Below the pieces are notes generated by a model. It was not told the DNA's origin, did not search any database, and saw nothing but the letters and a program-made list of their open reading frames with translations. This document shows, one piece after another, positions 11,228 through 51,130 of a stretch of DNA of 64,000 nt (within the stretch, counting starts at the first letter, position 1; each line of letters starts with the position of its first letter). The position numbers and the translations under genes are program-made. This DNA is from Theodoxus fluviatilis (taxonomy: Eukaryota > Mollusca > Gastropoda > Cycloneritida > Neritidae), in contig JAWQFJ010000637.1 in the NCBI GenBank assembly GCA_034096865.1, forward strand, positions 1-64,000, given 5' to 3'.

Positions 11228-12195
11228 TGTATCACATGCACTCTATCAGGCCTGTAGTTTTGGGGCTTTGGGGCATGAGTCCCATAGATAACAATCCACT
11301 AGGTCTGTGGTTACTGGGCCTGTGTCCCCATGCATTACAATTCATTAGGTCTGTGGTTACTGGGCCTGTGTCCCCATGCATTACAATTCATTAGGTCTGT
11401 GGATAATGGGCCTGTGCCCCCATGCATTACAATCCATTAGGTATGTGGTTAATGGGCCTGTGTCCCCATGCATTACAATCCATTAGGTCTGTGGTTAATG
11501 GGCCTGTGTCCCCCATACATGACAATCCATTAGGTCTGTGGTTAATGGGCCTGTTCCCCCGTACATGACAATCCATTAGGTCTGAGGTTACTGGGCCTCT
11601 GTCCCCTTGCATTACAATTCATTAGGTCTGTGGTTAATGGGCATGTGTCCCCATGCATTATGATCCATGGGCCTGTGTCCCCGTTCATGACAATCCATTG
11701 GGTCTGTGGTTAATGGGCCTATGTGTCTCTTCCCCCCCCCCCCCCCCCCCCTACATGACAATCCATTAGGTCTGTGGTTAATGGACCTGTGTCCCCGTAC
11801 ATGACAATCCATTAGGTCTGTGGCTAATAGGTCTGTGTCCCCGTAAATGACAATCTATTAGGTTTGTGGTTGATGGGCCTGTGTCCCCATGCATTACGAT
11901 CCATTAGGTCTGTGGTTAATGGGCCTGTGTCCCCGTTCATGACAATCCATTAGGTCTGTGGTTAATAGGCCTGTCACATTCATACCATTAGGTCTGTCGT
12001 TAATGGGCCTGTGTCCCATGCATTCTATCAGGCCTGTGGTTTCTAGGCTTTGGGGCTTGTGTCACATGCATTCTATCGGGTCTATGGGTTCTGGGGCCAG
12101 TGTCACATGCATTCTATCAGGTCTATGGTTTCTGGGCTTTGGGGCATGAGTCCCATGCTGTTTATCAGGCCTGTGGTTTCTGGGCTTTGGGGCCT
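11228..12195. repeat. Minisatellite, about 46-bp unit, about 20 diverged copies
   Basis: The unit reads attaggtctgtggttaatg, then gcctgtgtccccatgcatta, then caatcc. Copies vary by substitution and small indels, with a C20-like homopolymer near 11732-11751. The last units (12010-12195) shift to a 'gtttctgggctttggggc' variant. It sits between SIRT7 and the 3' end of the CH gene. Confidence 0.9.
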
Positions 12196-12198
12196 ACT

Positions 12199-12321
12199 CC
12201 AGCTGCTGAACCAAGAGCTACTGCTCCAAACAGCTTGTATGACCACCCAGATGCAAGAGAACTGTACAAGCATTATCAAGATGGACACCAGCAGGCCTGT
12301 GCATGCTCTAAATGCCATTGA
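12199..12321 (+). other. Exon-like frame, unknown (candidate last exon)
   Basis: After a cctactccag acceptor-like site a frame reads AEPRATAPNSLYDHPDAREL and ends in CACSKCH then TGA at 12319-12321. The composition is protein-like and unlike the repeat just before it. No family is recognised; it could be a terminal exon of an unseen + strand gene, or chance. Confidence 0.25.
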
Positions 12322-14867
12322 CTGGGAAGAGGAAATATTTTCAAAGGCAACTTGTCATCCATATCAGTCTTAAAACTGCTCACACTTTCCCAGGAGGTGG
12401 ATGAGCCACCAGGCTTTACTGGGCTTCAGATAGGGAGACACAGCATGCACGGCCAGGCACCAACACTGTCTCGGTCTACTTGGGAAGTTTCTATCCCAGT
12501 GCTGGCTCATGGCAGCAAATATGGCAACTTGCACCACACCACACATTTACTAGACTCACAGGTGCCCCGTTGTACTTCAGGGTGTGAAGAAGCAGTGCCA
12601 GTAGAGCATCTACACCAAGCATACAATCCAGGAACCATGCGGCTTCAAAGTCTACACCTACCACAGCTGCAGAGGAGCATTGTAGTCACTTGTCCCGATA
12701 ATGATGCAGACGTTGCATTCTTCAGCAAAAACTTGCAAGCCAGCACTTGCCTCACCATTGAGGTAAACAAGGATATACAACACAAGACCAAAACACATTT
12801 GGATAATGTTATATTCTTCACACATCTAATGCAAACCAACATTGTGATCATATACACATTGAACACATGATTAATTTCAATCGCAACGATCAATGCAGCT
12901 GTGCAAAAAATGGCGGTGAAGGCTTCCTGTAGCTTCCAGTGGGGTCTGAGTTGACCATCACACATGGGAGGGGGGGAGAGATGGCAGTCTCTCGGCACAG
13001 ATTACAAGGCACCATGGTGTCAGCATGGGCAATTAGCAGGATCTTGTTAATTAGCAGTCTGAATCATACTGAGATAACCACACCCACTTGATTGGTGCCA
13101 ATACATTGGGTACAAGCCAGTACACACCCTAGAGGAAATAATGACCAACAATTTGATTAATGCCTCGCGTCCAGCTAAACTTACTGCAAAAGTGCACTGC
13201 CAATACCAACATTGATACAGCAAGAACAAAGCAATATCACAGTGTTTTGAGCTAGGGAATCGGAAGTTTTCAAAGCTGACCTAACCTACCTATTTCAACA
13301 ATAACATGAAAACATAGTGTGTACCCTTAACCAACAATCCAATATTCCATCTAAGAAACTTTCTACAAATATTGTCAATACTTACATTTCACACTATCAC
13401 ACACAACCACATAACTCCTATTAAGCACTGTAGGAGGCATGAGTCTTGAATCTCCAACTCGGTTGAGCTATGGAAATGTTCACAGCAAATTTTCTAATGC
13501 TCTCCTGCTATATGGTACAAAAGCTATGAGAAATATTGTCATATTCGAAAGAGTCGAAAAGAAACTCATAATTTTGCTCTGCAGAAAAACAGAAGGCATT
13601 TGCTGACTTTCTCACTTGATCTCAGTTGTAACAGCTTGTTCATGCAGTTTGTCCAAGATGACAGGTCTCAATCTTATTTCATTTGCTGCATTGCATCTTT
13701 TACTTCTTGTGCACATCAATGTTCGTCCATCTCAGAAACTTTTCTACTGGAACAAAAGTTACTAGACACAAAAGGAGCAAGCTGTTTGCATACAAAAATA
13801 TACTTGGCTTTTCCCCCCTCCAAGGAATACCGTTTCGATGACCACTAACCAGCCTATTCCAAGCAAGCAACAGATGACTCCAATACCCATCTTTTGTATC
13901 AGTGAATCATGGACATGTGGATGGTAAGCAAAATGTTCTTTGAACTCACAACACAACAGTTCATTTTTGCAATGCAAACACAGTAACACTGTCTGACAAT
14001 TAAGTCAGACATTTATATTCACAGGGTCTTGTGAGCTCTTGACGCCTATGCAAGTGTCTCCTTGTACAGTTTGTCAGCTGAATACTGGCTGCCCCTGGTG
14101 TTTCTTTGCAACTCAAAACACTGCCGTTTGATGATGCTGACAAAGAAATCATTTGCAACTTGGAGCATTAGTTCTTAAGCAAATGAATAGGCAATGCTCT
14201 CAGGTAATTCAACATTTCAACACAAAACAACTTCATTCAATATTAATTGCTATGTAAATGAAATTAAAAAGGAGAAAGAAATCTCCCAAACTTGCCTTCA
14301 AACCCTTCCTCTAACTAGGCACTTATTTAAAGATTCAGTAATCAAATCAAGGTTACTGTAAGGCATTACTTTGATAAAAGCAATCATTACCAAAAATTAC
14401 AAATGGTATACTTTACAGAGTTATGCATAGATCCAGAGCAAAGCCAAGCAGTGTATCTTGATACTGAGCAAAGAGATTAGTGCAAAAGCCATTTACACAC
14501 TCTGGTCTTCTGAAGAATAATACTGTAGAGCAGGACTAGATAAAGAGTATGAAATCTCATTGGCTACTTAGTATGCACTACTAATATACAGTCTTCACTT
14601 TGTGATTCTTTTCCCCATGTAAGTTACTTTGAGGGAAGGACGGATCATCAGCTATGAATATCAAAGAAAAAAAACCGATCTAATACTAAACTACTCTTGT
14701 GAACACAAGACTCTCACTTATCTCACTTTTGAAGAAAATCTTCATCACATCATCATAAATATTATCACATATAATTTTTGATCACAAGTTTAACATCACA
14801 AATAAAAATTTGTTATTCAGTGTAAAATCTGCCAAGCAGTCAAAAACATGAAAACAAAATGAATATA
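12322..14867. other. Intergenic / distal 3' flank of the CH gene
   Basis: AT-rich with no supported gene. A 172-codon + frame at 12352-12870 overlaps a 117-codon - frame; neither shows motifs. Confidence 0.45.
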
Positions 14868-14873
14868 TTTATT
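14868..14873 (-). terminator. Candidate polyadenylation signal of the CH gene
   Basis: The + strand reads tttatt, which is AATAAA on the - strand. It is about 1.6 kb downstream of the stop at 16473 and about 390 bp below the alternative stop at 15261. No transcript supports it. Confidence 0.3.
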
Positions 14874-15260
14874 TGCAAACTACACCATGTGTAGAGATCA
14901 TGAACAATGGGCTCAAACTACTGTGATAAATACAGGCACAGTCTATACACTCTTCATCATTATGGGACAGGCTTTAATGCAGATTATGAGACATACTAAA
15001 ACAAAGAACATCTCGGCAGCTCAAAATTGTGCTCATAATTACATACATACCATCAGATCCAAGTACCTCTAATCCAAATGAAGCCTGCTTTTTTCCCCAT
15101 ATCATAAAAAATAAATCAAGAAACATATCTTCATCAGTTCATGTCATCAGTTGAATAATGTTTCATCACTATTCATTGGTGAGATATCACAGCAAAAAAT
15201 AGGCAGTACAAAAGGATAATGTGTAACACAGTTTCATCACGGGAGAAATGGACAAATCTA

Positions 15261-15303
15261 TCACAGAGGCTGTATGAGAGATTTCAGTGCCAGCTCCAGC
15301 ATC
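15261..15303 (-). CDS. Possible alternative last exon of the CH gene
   Basis: After a strong ttctctttcag acceptor the phase left by the 17881-17955 exon continues as MLELALKSLIQPL followed by TGA. It could replace the 16473-16569 exon, giving a different C-terminus. The phase agreement has a one-in-three chance of being accidental. Confidence 0.3.
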
Positions 15304-15855
15304 CTGAAAGAGAAAGAATGACATGTAGAGCAAATACATGATGGCTTCTCAGGCAATCTGTACCCTGCACCTCTACTTAACTATTTAGTCCACTCTTCCT
15401 TTCACACGCAAAAACTGTTTGAATAACTGAAATCAATCTTGGGCTGACAGTTCATTTACCACCTAACTCCTCCAGACAGATGAGGCAGTTCTTGTGAATG
15501 CAAATACTAAAACGCTGCCGATTCTGTTACTGCCGTTCTCTCCTGTGTCTCAAACTCCTAAGCAGTGCACATTCCCATGTATGCACATATGCACACACAC
15601 GTGTATGCATGCACATACAGAGAGCATGGTGGTATGTTTTTTTTTGTTTTTTTAAATAAAGATGTCAGTGTTGCCAAAGGTGAGCCACACACAACATCCC
15701 TTAACACCCCCCATCCCAACCCCACTCCCAAGCACACACAATTCTCAAGCTTATGCACACACATATGCATACATGCAGATCTGAGAGAATTTATGCATTG
15801 CTCTAGACAAGCATGCACACACACACTCTCTCTCTCTCTCACACACACTCAATGA

Positions 15856-15965
<110 letters not shown>

Positions 15966-16472
15966 CACACACACACATCAAGAAGCAAAACTTTTTGGTA
16001 CCATTACATTCAGTCTGAGTGATTCTCTTCTTCCAATCAGCAAGACTCATTGAAGCAAGCATATTACAGAGGAGCTCTGTATGGTTCATAATTTTTAGGC
16101 TTTCAGTGTCAGCTCACTTTTCCATTCAGATAGAGCAAGAAGAGCCCTTGCAACCAATGGAGAACACACCCTGGACTACTGATCTAACTACACTGACAAT
16201 GCATAGCAAAATCTCCACACACAGCCATTAGGTCATGTGAACCTAGTCGTTCACAGATCCTTTGCTCCCAGATATTTGTCCACAGCACCAGCATGTTCAG
16301 TGTACATCTTTGTAGCTCCAGAACAAAACGATAAGTCCAGTAGTCTCTACTTGACACTGTACTTAGCCAACACCACCACAAGTGCTGGCTTCTCCAAAGC
16401 ATCCTAAACACCACAGTGCAAAGACAGCATGCGATGAATGAGGATGAAACACCTTTGACACTTACACTGTTT

Positions 16473-43182
<26,710 letters not shown>

Positions 43183-43193
43183 AGCGGTGCACT

Positions 43194-43197
<4 letters not shown>

Positions 43198-43249
<52 letters not shown>

Positions 43250-43365
43250 GAGGAGGGAGGGAGGGAGGGAGGGAGGGAGGGAGGGAGGGAGGGAGGGAGG
43301 GAGGGAGGGAGGGAGGGGACAGAGGGAGGGAGGGAGGGAGGAAGGGATGGACGGACAGATAGACA
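43198..43365. repeat. (GA)n then (GGGA)n microsatellite
   Basis: GA at 43198-43244, then GGGAG repeats to about 43345. On the gene strand this is (TCCC)n(TC)n directly before the caacag acceptor at 43192. Confidence 0.95.
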
Positions 43366-43429
43366 GACAGATAGAAAATGAGAAAGAGACAGACAGACTG
43401 ACACACAGATCGACCGACCGACCGAGAGA

Positions 43430-43500
43430 GAGAAAACTGAACTGAACTGAACTTTATTGCATAGGTCATTGGCTCATTGCAAATACAAACGATCTTAACA
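43430..43500 (-). mobile_element. Short LINE/SINE 3' tail-like fragment
   Basis: A (GAACT)n stretch followed by ttattgcat; on the - strand it reads as an AATAAA-containing 3' end with a pentanucleotide tail. Too short to classify. Confidence 0.35.
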
Positions 43501-43542
43501 ATTCCTTGCAATATATGGTTAGTACAATTATATACAATATGC

Positions 43543-43581
<39 letters not shown>

Positions 43582-44096
43582 TCAGAGATACACAGAGAGA
43601 AGAAAAAACCCAGTAAAAAGCTATGAGGTAATTCAGGGTCAGAAAAACTGAGGTCCTCAAGCATACCCTTGTGGTTTATTTTCACACATGCAGTACATGT
43701 AACTTGATACACCATCAAGCACTGAGGTACTTCTTCTTGAAGAGATGTCAAGGGCGAGTTGCTAACTAACACATGCACATTACATATATTACAGAACTAC
43801 TGCGCATACAATTCTTCAATTATCTTACTTTAAATTAAAGTAACAGAAATACATTTTTAAAAAGTACTTTTAGCACTTGCAAATACATCTTCAAAAGCAC
43901 TCAATCTCAACACTGAGATCAAGGATTTGGCCCCAGCCTGGAGCCCCCAAAGCTTTGTTTGTGTCTGTAGGTCTTCAGCTCATTTGAAAACTATCAGAAT
44001 AGAGAGCTGCTGTGCAATAGAAAAATAAGTCACCAGCATGTAAAACTATAGACCTAACATCTAAGACATGTCCATCACCATTAGTTTAAACTTGAA

Positions 44097-44299
44097 ACAC
44101 ACACACATGCATGCATGTGCGCGCACACACACACACACATATATGCATGCACACATGCATACACACATGCACATGCATGGGTGCATGCACACACACATAT
44201 GCACATGCATGTGTGCATGCACACACACATATGCACATGCATGTGTGCATGCACACACACATTCATGTGTGCACACACACATGCACATGCATGAGCGTG

Positions 44300-44330
<31 letters not shown>

Positions 44331-44335
44331 GTATG

Positions 44336-44374
<39 letters not shown>

Positions 44375-44399
44375 ATGCAAACACACACACACAAACACA

Positions 44400-44438
<39 letters not shown>

Positions 44439-44443
44439 ACATA
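44097..44443. repeat. CA-rich compound microsatellite with ATGCACA units
   Basis: Repeats of cacacatatgcacatgcatg type, then (CA)n. Open on both strands, giving only low-complexity frames. Confidence 0.93.
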
Positions 44444-44499
44444 AAAAACAACAACACTGACTCTGCATGCCTAGTATTCTGAAATGCAAATATGGCTTG

Positions 44500-46070
44500 G
44501 ATAATGTTACTAATGCTTTGACATATCATCCAGTTAACCTGAAGCTTTTCAGTTTCCTGAATAAAATCTCCAAAACACAATAACAATTCCCCTTTGTAAT
44601 ACAGTGAGACGTCTATGCATATTCATTACACATCAACGAAAATGCCTGCAGTAAAAGTGCAGGAACAGCAATTTACTGCAGACATGATGGCCGCCCTGCT
44701 AGGAAATGGTAATGGGCTTTTCTGATCTTCAAGGATTTCTGACATCGGCACCATGGCCCCGACATGGCATGCACTGTAAAGCCCAGGGGGAAACCTCTGG
44801 CCGGTCCACTAGGCTGTGAATAAGCCTTTGATCAGCTCAGACCAGCACGAGGCTAGTGGAGAAGGAGCAGAGGTGCAGAAAACCTGGTGAGCAGAAAGGG
44901 CCCAGTAAGAGAGTGTTCCACTCCAGTGACCCTGAATGACCTGGAGCAGGCCACCAGTCAATAGTAATCAATGCCAGCCATGCCACCAGCAGTCTAATGA
45001 ATGGGAGATGGGTCAGAAATGGGGAAAGTATGATTGGATATACATTAACCTCACACACTTCCATTTTCCCCCACAAAGCATGCCATCGAGAGTAGTTTTC
45101 TAGTTGAATTCTACAGAACTGCAGAGTTAAGCAGGCTGGTTCATTGCATGAACTCAGTGTCTGAGCTGAGCCAACCCCAATCAATGCAGTTGCTTCCACT
45201 GAATGAGAGCTTCAACCTTTTCAGATCCTTATTGATCCATAGTGAGACTGATGAATGATGCAACAAAGACGCTGAAAATTATGGATTGAAATCAGCACTG
45301 AGGAAATGAGGGATTAATTATGATGTTACCAAGAACCTCAAGAGAAATGCTGATTTCTGAACAAGTCTGCAAAACTACATTTATGGATAAAGCAAAGCTA
45401 TTCAGTACTGGAAAACTACAAGTTGGCTCACTGAGATCTATAAATCTCATTCTTCAAACAAAAGTTTGAATTGTGAATTTATCTATTAGAATAGTGGATG
45501 AAAGCAGTTTTCAGCTGGGAACTAAAGCACAATCTGCACTGCCAAAGCAGAGGCGACAATTCAAATAAAAGCAACAAAAAGACAGCAATAATGAATAATG
45601 TATGCAAAAGCTGCTTGGCTTTAATCAAGAGACTGTTTAAAAACAATGCTCTTTCAATATAATTCATTGTTTTCATGTAATGTGATATGTCTAACAGCGA
45701 GAAATAAGCAAAACAAATTGTAGTAATACTAGTAACCAATAAAATCACCGATTATGTGATATGGAAGATGCTTATCAGTGAGATGAGAAAATGTAGTTTT
45801 CATTTTCATTACTTTACATATGATGACCTTTTTTAAAATCACATTTCAAAATATAACGAACTATATTGTTTGCAGTGCACAATTTTCCCATTTAGGAAAG
45901 ATAATTTTAATACAAAATTTAAAAAAAGTTGTTTTGAATATTGGAGAAATTCCACACAAAAGACAAATTTGCTTGGGTGCAAAACACAAGGTATTCGTGG
46001 TTTATAATATGCATTTATGTGGAGTTGTGTGATGGCAGATGTAAGGGGAAGGAGAGAACAGAAGCAGGAA
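44500..46070. other. No supported feature
   Basis: AT-rich sequence upstream of the CH start exon, which may belong to its 5' intron. No exon with good sites was seen. Confidence 0.45.
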
Positions 46071-46079
46071 TACCTTGAT

Positions 46080-49000
46080 AGACAGGCTGACAGGCAGGCA
46101 AATAGGCAGTAAGACAGACAGGGAGGCAGGCAGGCAAATAGACAGCAAGACAGGGAGGTAGGCAGACAAACAGACAGCAAGACAGGGAGGTAGGCAGACA
46201 AACAGACAGCAAGACAGGGAGGCAGGCAGGCAGGCAAATAGACAGCAAGACAGGGAGGTAGGCAGACAAACAGACAGCAAGACAGGGAGGTAGGCAGACA
46301 AACAGACAGCAAGACAGGGAGGTAGGCAGACAAACAGACAGCAAGACAGGGAGGCAGGCAGGCAGGCAAATAGACAGCAAGAAAGGGTGGCAGGCAGACA
46401 AACAGACAGTAAGACAGGGAGGTAGGCAGACAAACAGACAACAAGACAGGGAGGTAGGCAGACAAATAGACAGCAAGACAGGGAGGCAGGCAGGCAAATA
46501 GACAGCAAGACAGGGAGGTAGGCAGACAAACAGACAGCAAGACAGGGAGGTAGGCAGACAAATAGACAGCAAGACAGGGAGGCAGGCAGGCAGGCAAATA
46601 GACAGCAAGAAAGGGAGGCAGGCAGACAAATAGACAGCAAGACAGGGAGGTAGGCAGGCAAATAGACAGCAAGACAGGGAGGTAGGCAGGCAAATAGACA
46701 GCAAGACAGGGAGGTAGGCAGGCAAATAGACAGCAAGAAATTGAGGTAGGCAGACAAACAGACAGCAAGAAACTGAGGTAGGCAGGCAAACAGACAGCAA
46801 GACAGGGAGGTAGGCAGACAAATAGACAGCAAAAAAGGGAGGCAGGCAGGCAAATAGACAGCAAGACAGGGAGGTAGGCAGACAAATAGACAGCAAGACA
46901 TGGAGGTAGGCAGGCAAATAGACAGCAAGACAGGGAGGTAGGCAGGCAAACAGACAGCAAGACAGGGAGGTAGGCAGGCAAATAGACAGCAAGACAGGGA
47001 GGTAGGCAGGCAAATAGACAGCAAGACAGGGAGGCAGGCAGACAAAACAGACAGCAAGACAGGGAGGCAGGCAGGCAGGCAAATAGACAGCAAGACAGGG
47101 AGGTAGGCAGGCAAATAGACAGCAAGACAGGGAGGTAGGCAGGCAAACAGACAGCAAGACAGGGAGGCAGGCAGGCAGGCAAATAGACAGCAAGACAGGG
47201 AGGTAGGCAGGCAAATAGACAGCAAGACAGGGAGGCAGGCAGGCAAATAGACAGCAAGACATGGAGGTAGGCAGGCAAATAGACAGCAAGACAGGGAGGT
47301 AGGCAGGCAAACAGACAGCAAGACAGGGAGGTAGGCAGGCAAATAGACAGCAAGACAGGGAGGTAGGCAGGCAAATAGACAGCAAGACAGGGAGGTAGGC
47401 TGGCAAATAGACAGCAAGACAGGGAGGCAGGCAGGCAAACAGACAGCAAGACAGGGAGGTAGGCAGACAAACAGACAGCAAGACAGGGAGGCAGGCAGAC
47501 AAACAGACAGCAAGACAAGGAGGTAGGCAGGCAAACAGACAGCAAGACAGGGAGGTAGGCAGGCAAATAGACAGCAAGACAGGGAGGTAGGCAGGCAAAT
47601 AGACAGCAAGACAGGGAGGTAGGCAGGCAAACAGACAGCAAGAAACTGAGGTAGGCAGGCAAACAGACAGCAAGAAAGGGAGGTAGGCAGGCAAATAGAC
47701 AGCAAGACAGGGAGGTAGGCAGGCAAATAGACAGCAAGACAGGGAGGTAGGCAGGCAAACAGACAGCAAGAAACTGAGGTAGGCAGGCAAACAGACAGCA
47801 AGACAGGGAGGTAGGCAGGCAAATAGACAACAAGAAAGGAAGGTAGGCAGACAAATAGGCAGCAAGTCAGGGAGGCAGGCAGACAAACAGACAGCAAGAC
47901 AGGGAGGTAGGCAGCCAAACAGACAGCAAGACAGGGAGGTAGGCAGGCAGGTAAATAGGCAACAAGAAAGGGAGGTAGGCAGGCAGGCAAATAGACAACA
48001 AGACAGGGAGGTAGGCAGGCAGGCAAATAGACAGCAAGACAGGGAGGTAGGCAGGCAGGCAAATAGACAGCAAGACAGGGCGGTAGGCAGACAAACAGAC
48101 AGCAAGACAGGGAGGCAGGCAGACAAACAGACAGCAAGACAGGGAGGCAGGCAGACAAACAGACAGCAAGTCAGGGAGGCAGGCAGACAAACAGACAGCA
48201 AGTCAGGGAGGTAGGCAGGCAAACAGACAGCAAGACAGGGAGGCAGGCAGACAAACAGACAGCAAGACAGGGAGGTAGGCAGACAAAACAGACAGCAAGA
48301 CAGGGAGGTAGGCAGACAAACAGACAGCAAGACAGGGAGGCAGGCAGACAAACAGACAGCAAGACATGGAGGTAGGCAGGCAAATAGACAGCAAGACAGG
48401 GAGGTAGGCAGGCAAACAGACAGCAAGACAGGGAGGTAGGCAGGCAAATAGACAGCAAGACAGGGAGGTAGGCAGGCAAATAGACAGCAAGACAGGGAGG
48501 TAGCAGGCAAATAGACAGCAAGACAGGGAGGCAGACAGGCAAACAGACAGCAAGACAGGGAGGTAGGCAGACAAACAGACAGTAAGACAGGGAGGCAGGC
48601 AGACAAACAGACAACAAGACAGGGAGGTAGGCAGGCAAATAGACAGCAAGACAGGGAGGTAGGCAGACAAACAGACAGCAAGACAGGGAGGTAGGCAGGC
48701 AAATAGACAGCAAGACAGGGAGGCAGGCAGGCAAATAGACAGCAAGACAGGGAGGCAGGCAAACAGACAGCAAGAAAGGGAGGCAGGCAGGCAAATAGAC
48801 AGCAAGACAGGGAGGCAGGCAGGCAAATAGACAGCAAGACAGGGAGGTAGGCAGACAAACAGACAGCAAGACAGTGAGGTAGGCAGGCAAATAGACAGCA
48901 AGACAGGGAGGTAGGCAGGCAAACAGACAGCAAGAAAGGGAGGTAGGCAGGCAAATAGACAGCAAGACAGGGAGGTAGGCAGGCAAATAGACAGCCAGAC

Positions 49001-49950
49001 AGGGAGGTAGGCAGACAAACAGACAACAAGACAGGGAGGTAGGCAGGCAAATAGACAGCAAGACAGGGAGGTAGGCAGGCAAACAGACAGCAAGAAAGGG
49101 AGGTAGGCAGGCAAATAGACAGCAAGACAGGGAGGTAGGCAGGCAAATAGACAGCAAGACAGGGAGGTAGGCAGGCAAACAGACAGCAAGAAAGGGAGGT
49201 AGGCAGGCAAATAGACAACAAGACAGGGAGGTAGGGAGGCAAATAGACAGCAAGAAAGGGAGGTAGGCAGGCAAACAGACAGCAAGAAACTGAGATAGGC
49301 ATACAAATAGACAGCAAGACAGGGAGGTAGGCAGACAGACCGCAAGACAGGGAGGTAGGCAGGCAAACAGACAGCAAGAAACTGGGGTAGGCAGACAAAT
49401 AGACAGCAAGACAGGGAGGTAGGCAGGCAAATAGACAGCAAGACAGGGAGGTAGGCAGGCAAATAGACAGCAAGAAAGGGAGGTAGGCAGACAAATAGAC
49501 AGCAAGAAAGGGAGGTAGGCAGACAAATAGACAGCAAGAAAGGGAGGTAGGCAGGCAAATAGACAGCAAGACAGGGAGGTAGGCAGACAAATAGACAGCA
49601 AGACAGGGAGGTAGGCAGGCAAATAGACAGCAAGAAAGGGAGGTAGGCAGGCAGGCAAATAGACAACAAGACAGGGATGTAGGCAGGCAGGCAAATGGAC
49701 AACAAGAAAGGGAGGTAGGCAGGCAAATAGACAACAAGACAGGGACGTAGGCGGGCAAATAGACAGCAAGAAAGGGAGGTAGGCAGGCAGGCAAATAGAC
49801 AACAAGAAAGGGAGGCAGGCAGGCAGGCAAATAGACAACAAGACAGGGAGGTAGGCAGACAAATAGACAGCAAGACAGGGAGGTAGGCAGGCAAATATAC
49901 AGCAAGAAAGGGAGGTAGGAAGGCAGGCTTATAGGCAGCAAGACAGGCAG
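46080..49950. repeat. 32-bp minisatellite of about 3.9 kb, about 120 copies
   Basis: The consensus unit is gacagcaagacagggaggta then ggcaggcaaata (32 bp). Variants have gacaaacagaca or an extra ggca. The + strand is purine-rich and poor in T. The unit has no stop in any - strand frame and 32 mod 3 is 2, so all three frames stay open over kilobases with a 32-residue Leu/Cys/Pro/Ala period. The flanks at 46030-46080 and 49950-50060 are degenerate CAGG repeats. Confidence 0.98.
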
Positions 49951-50249
49951 GGAGGCAGGAACACAGGGAAGTAGAACACAGGCAGACAGGCAGGAAGCAG
50001 GCAGGAGGGCACATAAACAGACAGGCAGAGAGGCAGACAACTACGGAGGCAGGGAGAAAGAAAGTGTGACATGCATACATGCTGGCAGACAGAAAAACAG
50101 ACTGACTAACTGTCATGCGGGCAGCAAGGCAGGCAAGAGAAAAGATAGGAAGACTGACAGGAATGCAGTCAAACTCATAAGGTAGTAGGAAGGGTAGAAA
50201 ACAGAAAGTGACAGAGACAGAAAAGGGTAATTTAAAGACCAAATCAAGT

Positions 50250-51130
50250 CTGCAAGTTGTGCATATTGAATAATTGATCAGGCAAAAACCACAGTATAGT
50301 GATGCACGGCAAGCTCACAAGTGCTTCTTTCTATGCTTACACACATTGAATTCACTGTACTCATTGTCACAATGACTCTGACTTATCAAAATTTAAAGGT
50401 TAATGCAAAGAGTAAAATGTTAGTGGAATGAAGTCCAACCAAAACTATTGCAATGAATTAATACATGTTTAGAGTGAACTGGTTTAGTAGACATCTCATT
50501 CTGTCATATGCAAATGATTACTGCATTCCTCACAAAACTGTGATACCTTTGTCTTTGTCATCTTGATTATTCGACCTTTTGATAGTATTATGCTTGGGTG
50601 AGCCCTTATCTCTTTCACAAAGGTCTCCAGTAACCATCTGTGATCATAAGACAATGTTGTAAAACTAAGGGCAATATGAAATGGTGAATTTTAAAATGAA
50701 AATAATATGATGTGAAGAAAAGATGGAGATAACCATCTCTCCACTTTTCCTTCTTGACATATTGTGATGTCTTAGATTTAAATGTACAGACAAGTCCAAG
50801 TGGCTCACAAGTGCACATATGTACACTTAAATTCTTTCTGCTCATCTTGAAGTGATTACAGGATGACCTTTAGGATAAACACAGTAATTGAGTAAACCTT
50901 TAAACATAATCAATGGTCTGAGACAGGTCTTTCATTTATGATTTATCACTATGTAAATTATCGACAGGTTCAATCTGACAATCATTTAAACGTAAACATG
51001 GTTGCACATAATTGTAACACAATGTACTTCTGAAGAACAATTCCATTTCACAATGAATTGAAATACATCCATGTTTGACAGCTTGCGCCTTGAAGAATGA
51101 AATGCGTTCAGCTGCAAGCAAAGCTTGAGC
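50250..51130. other. Intergenic, no supported feature
   Basis: AT-rich sequence with no motif-bearing frame. Confidence 0.5.

Noticed and set aside
44061..44489. Reverse and forward frames of 107-142 codons
   Set aside because: Pure CA/GT microsatellite translations.
45839..50242. Several very long reverse-strand open frames (up to 1,341 codons) rich in Leu, Cys, Pro and Ala
   Set aside because: They are read-through of the 32-bp minisatellite; three overlapping frames show the same period, there is no splice or start context, and no known domain.
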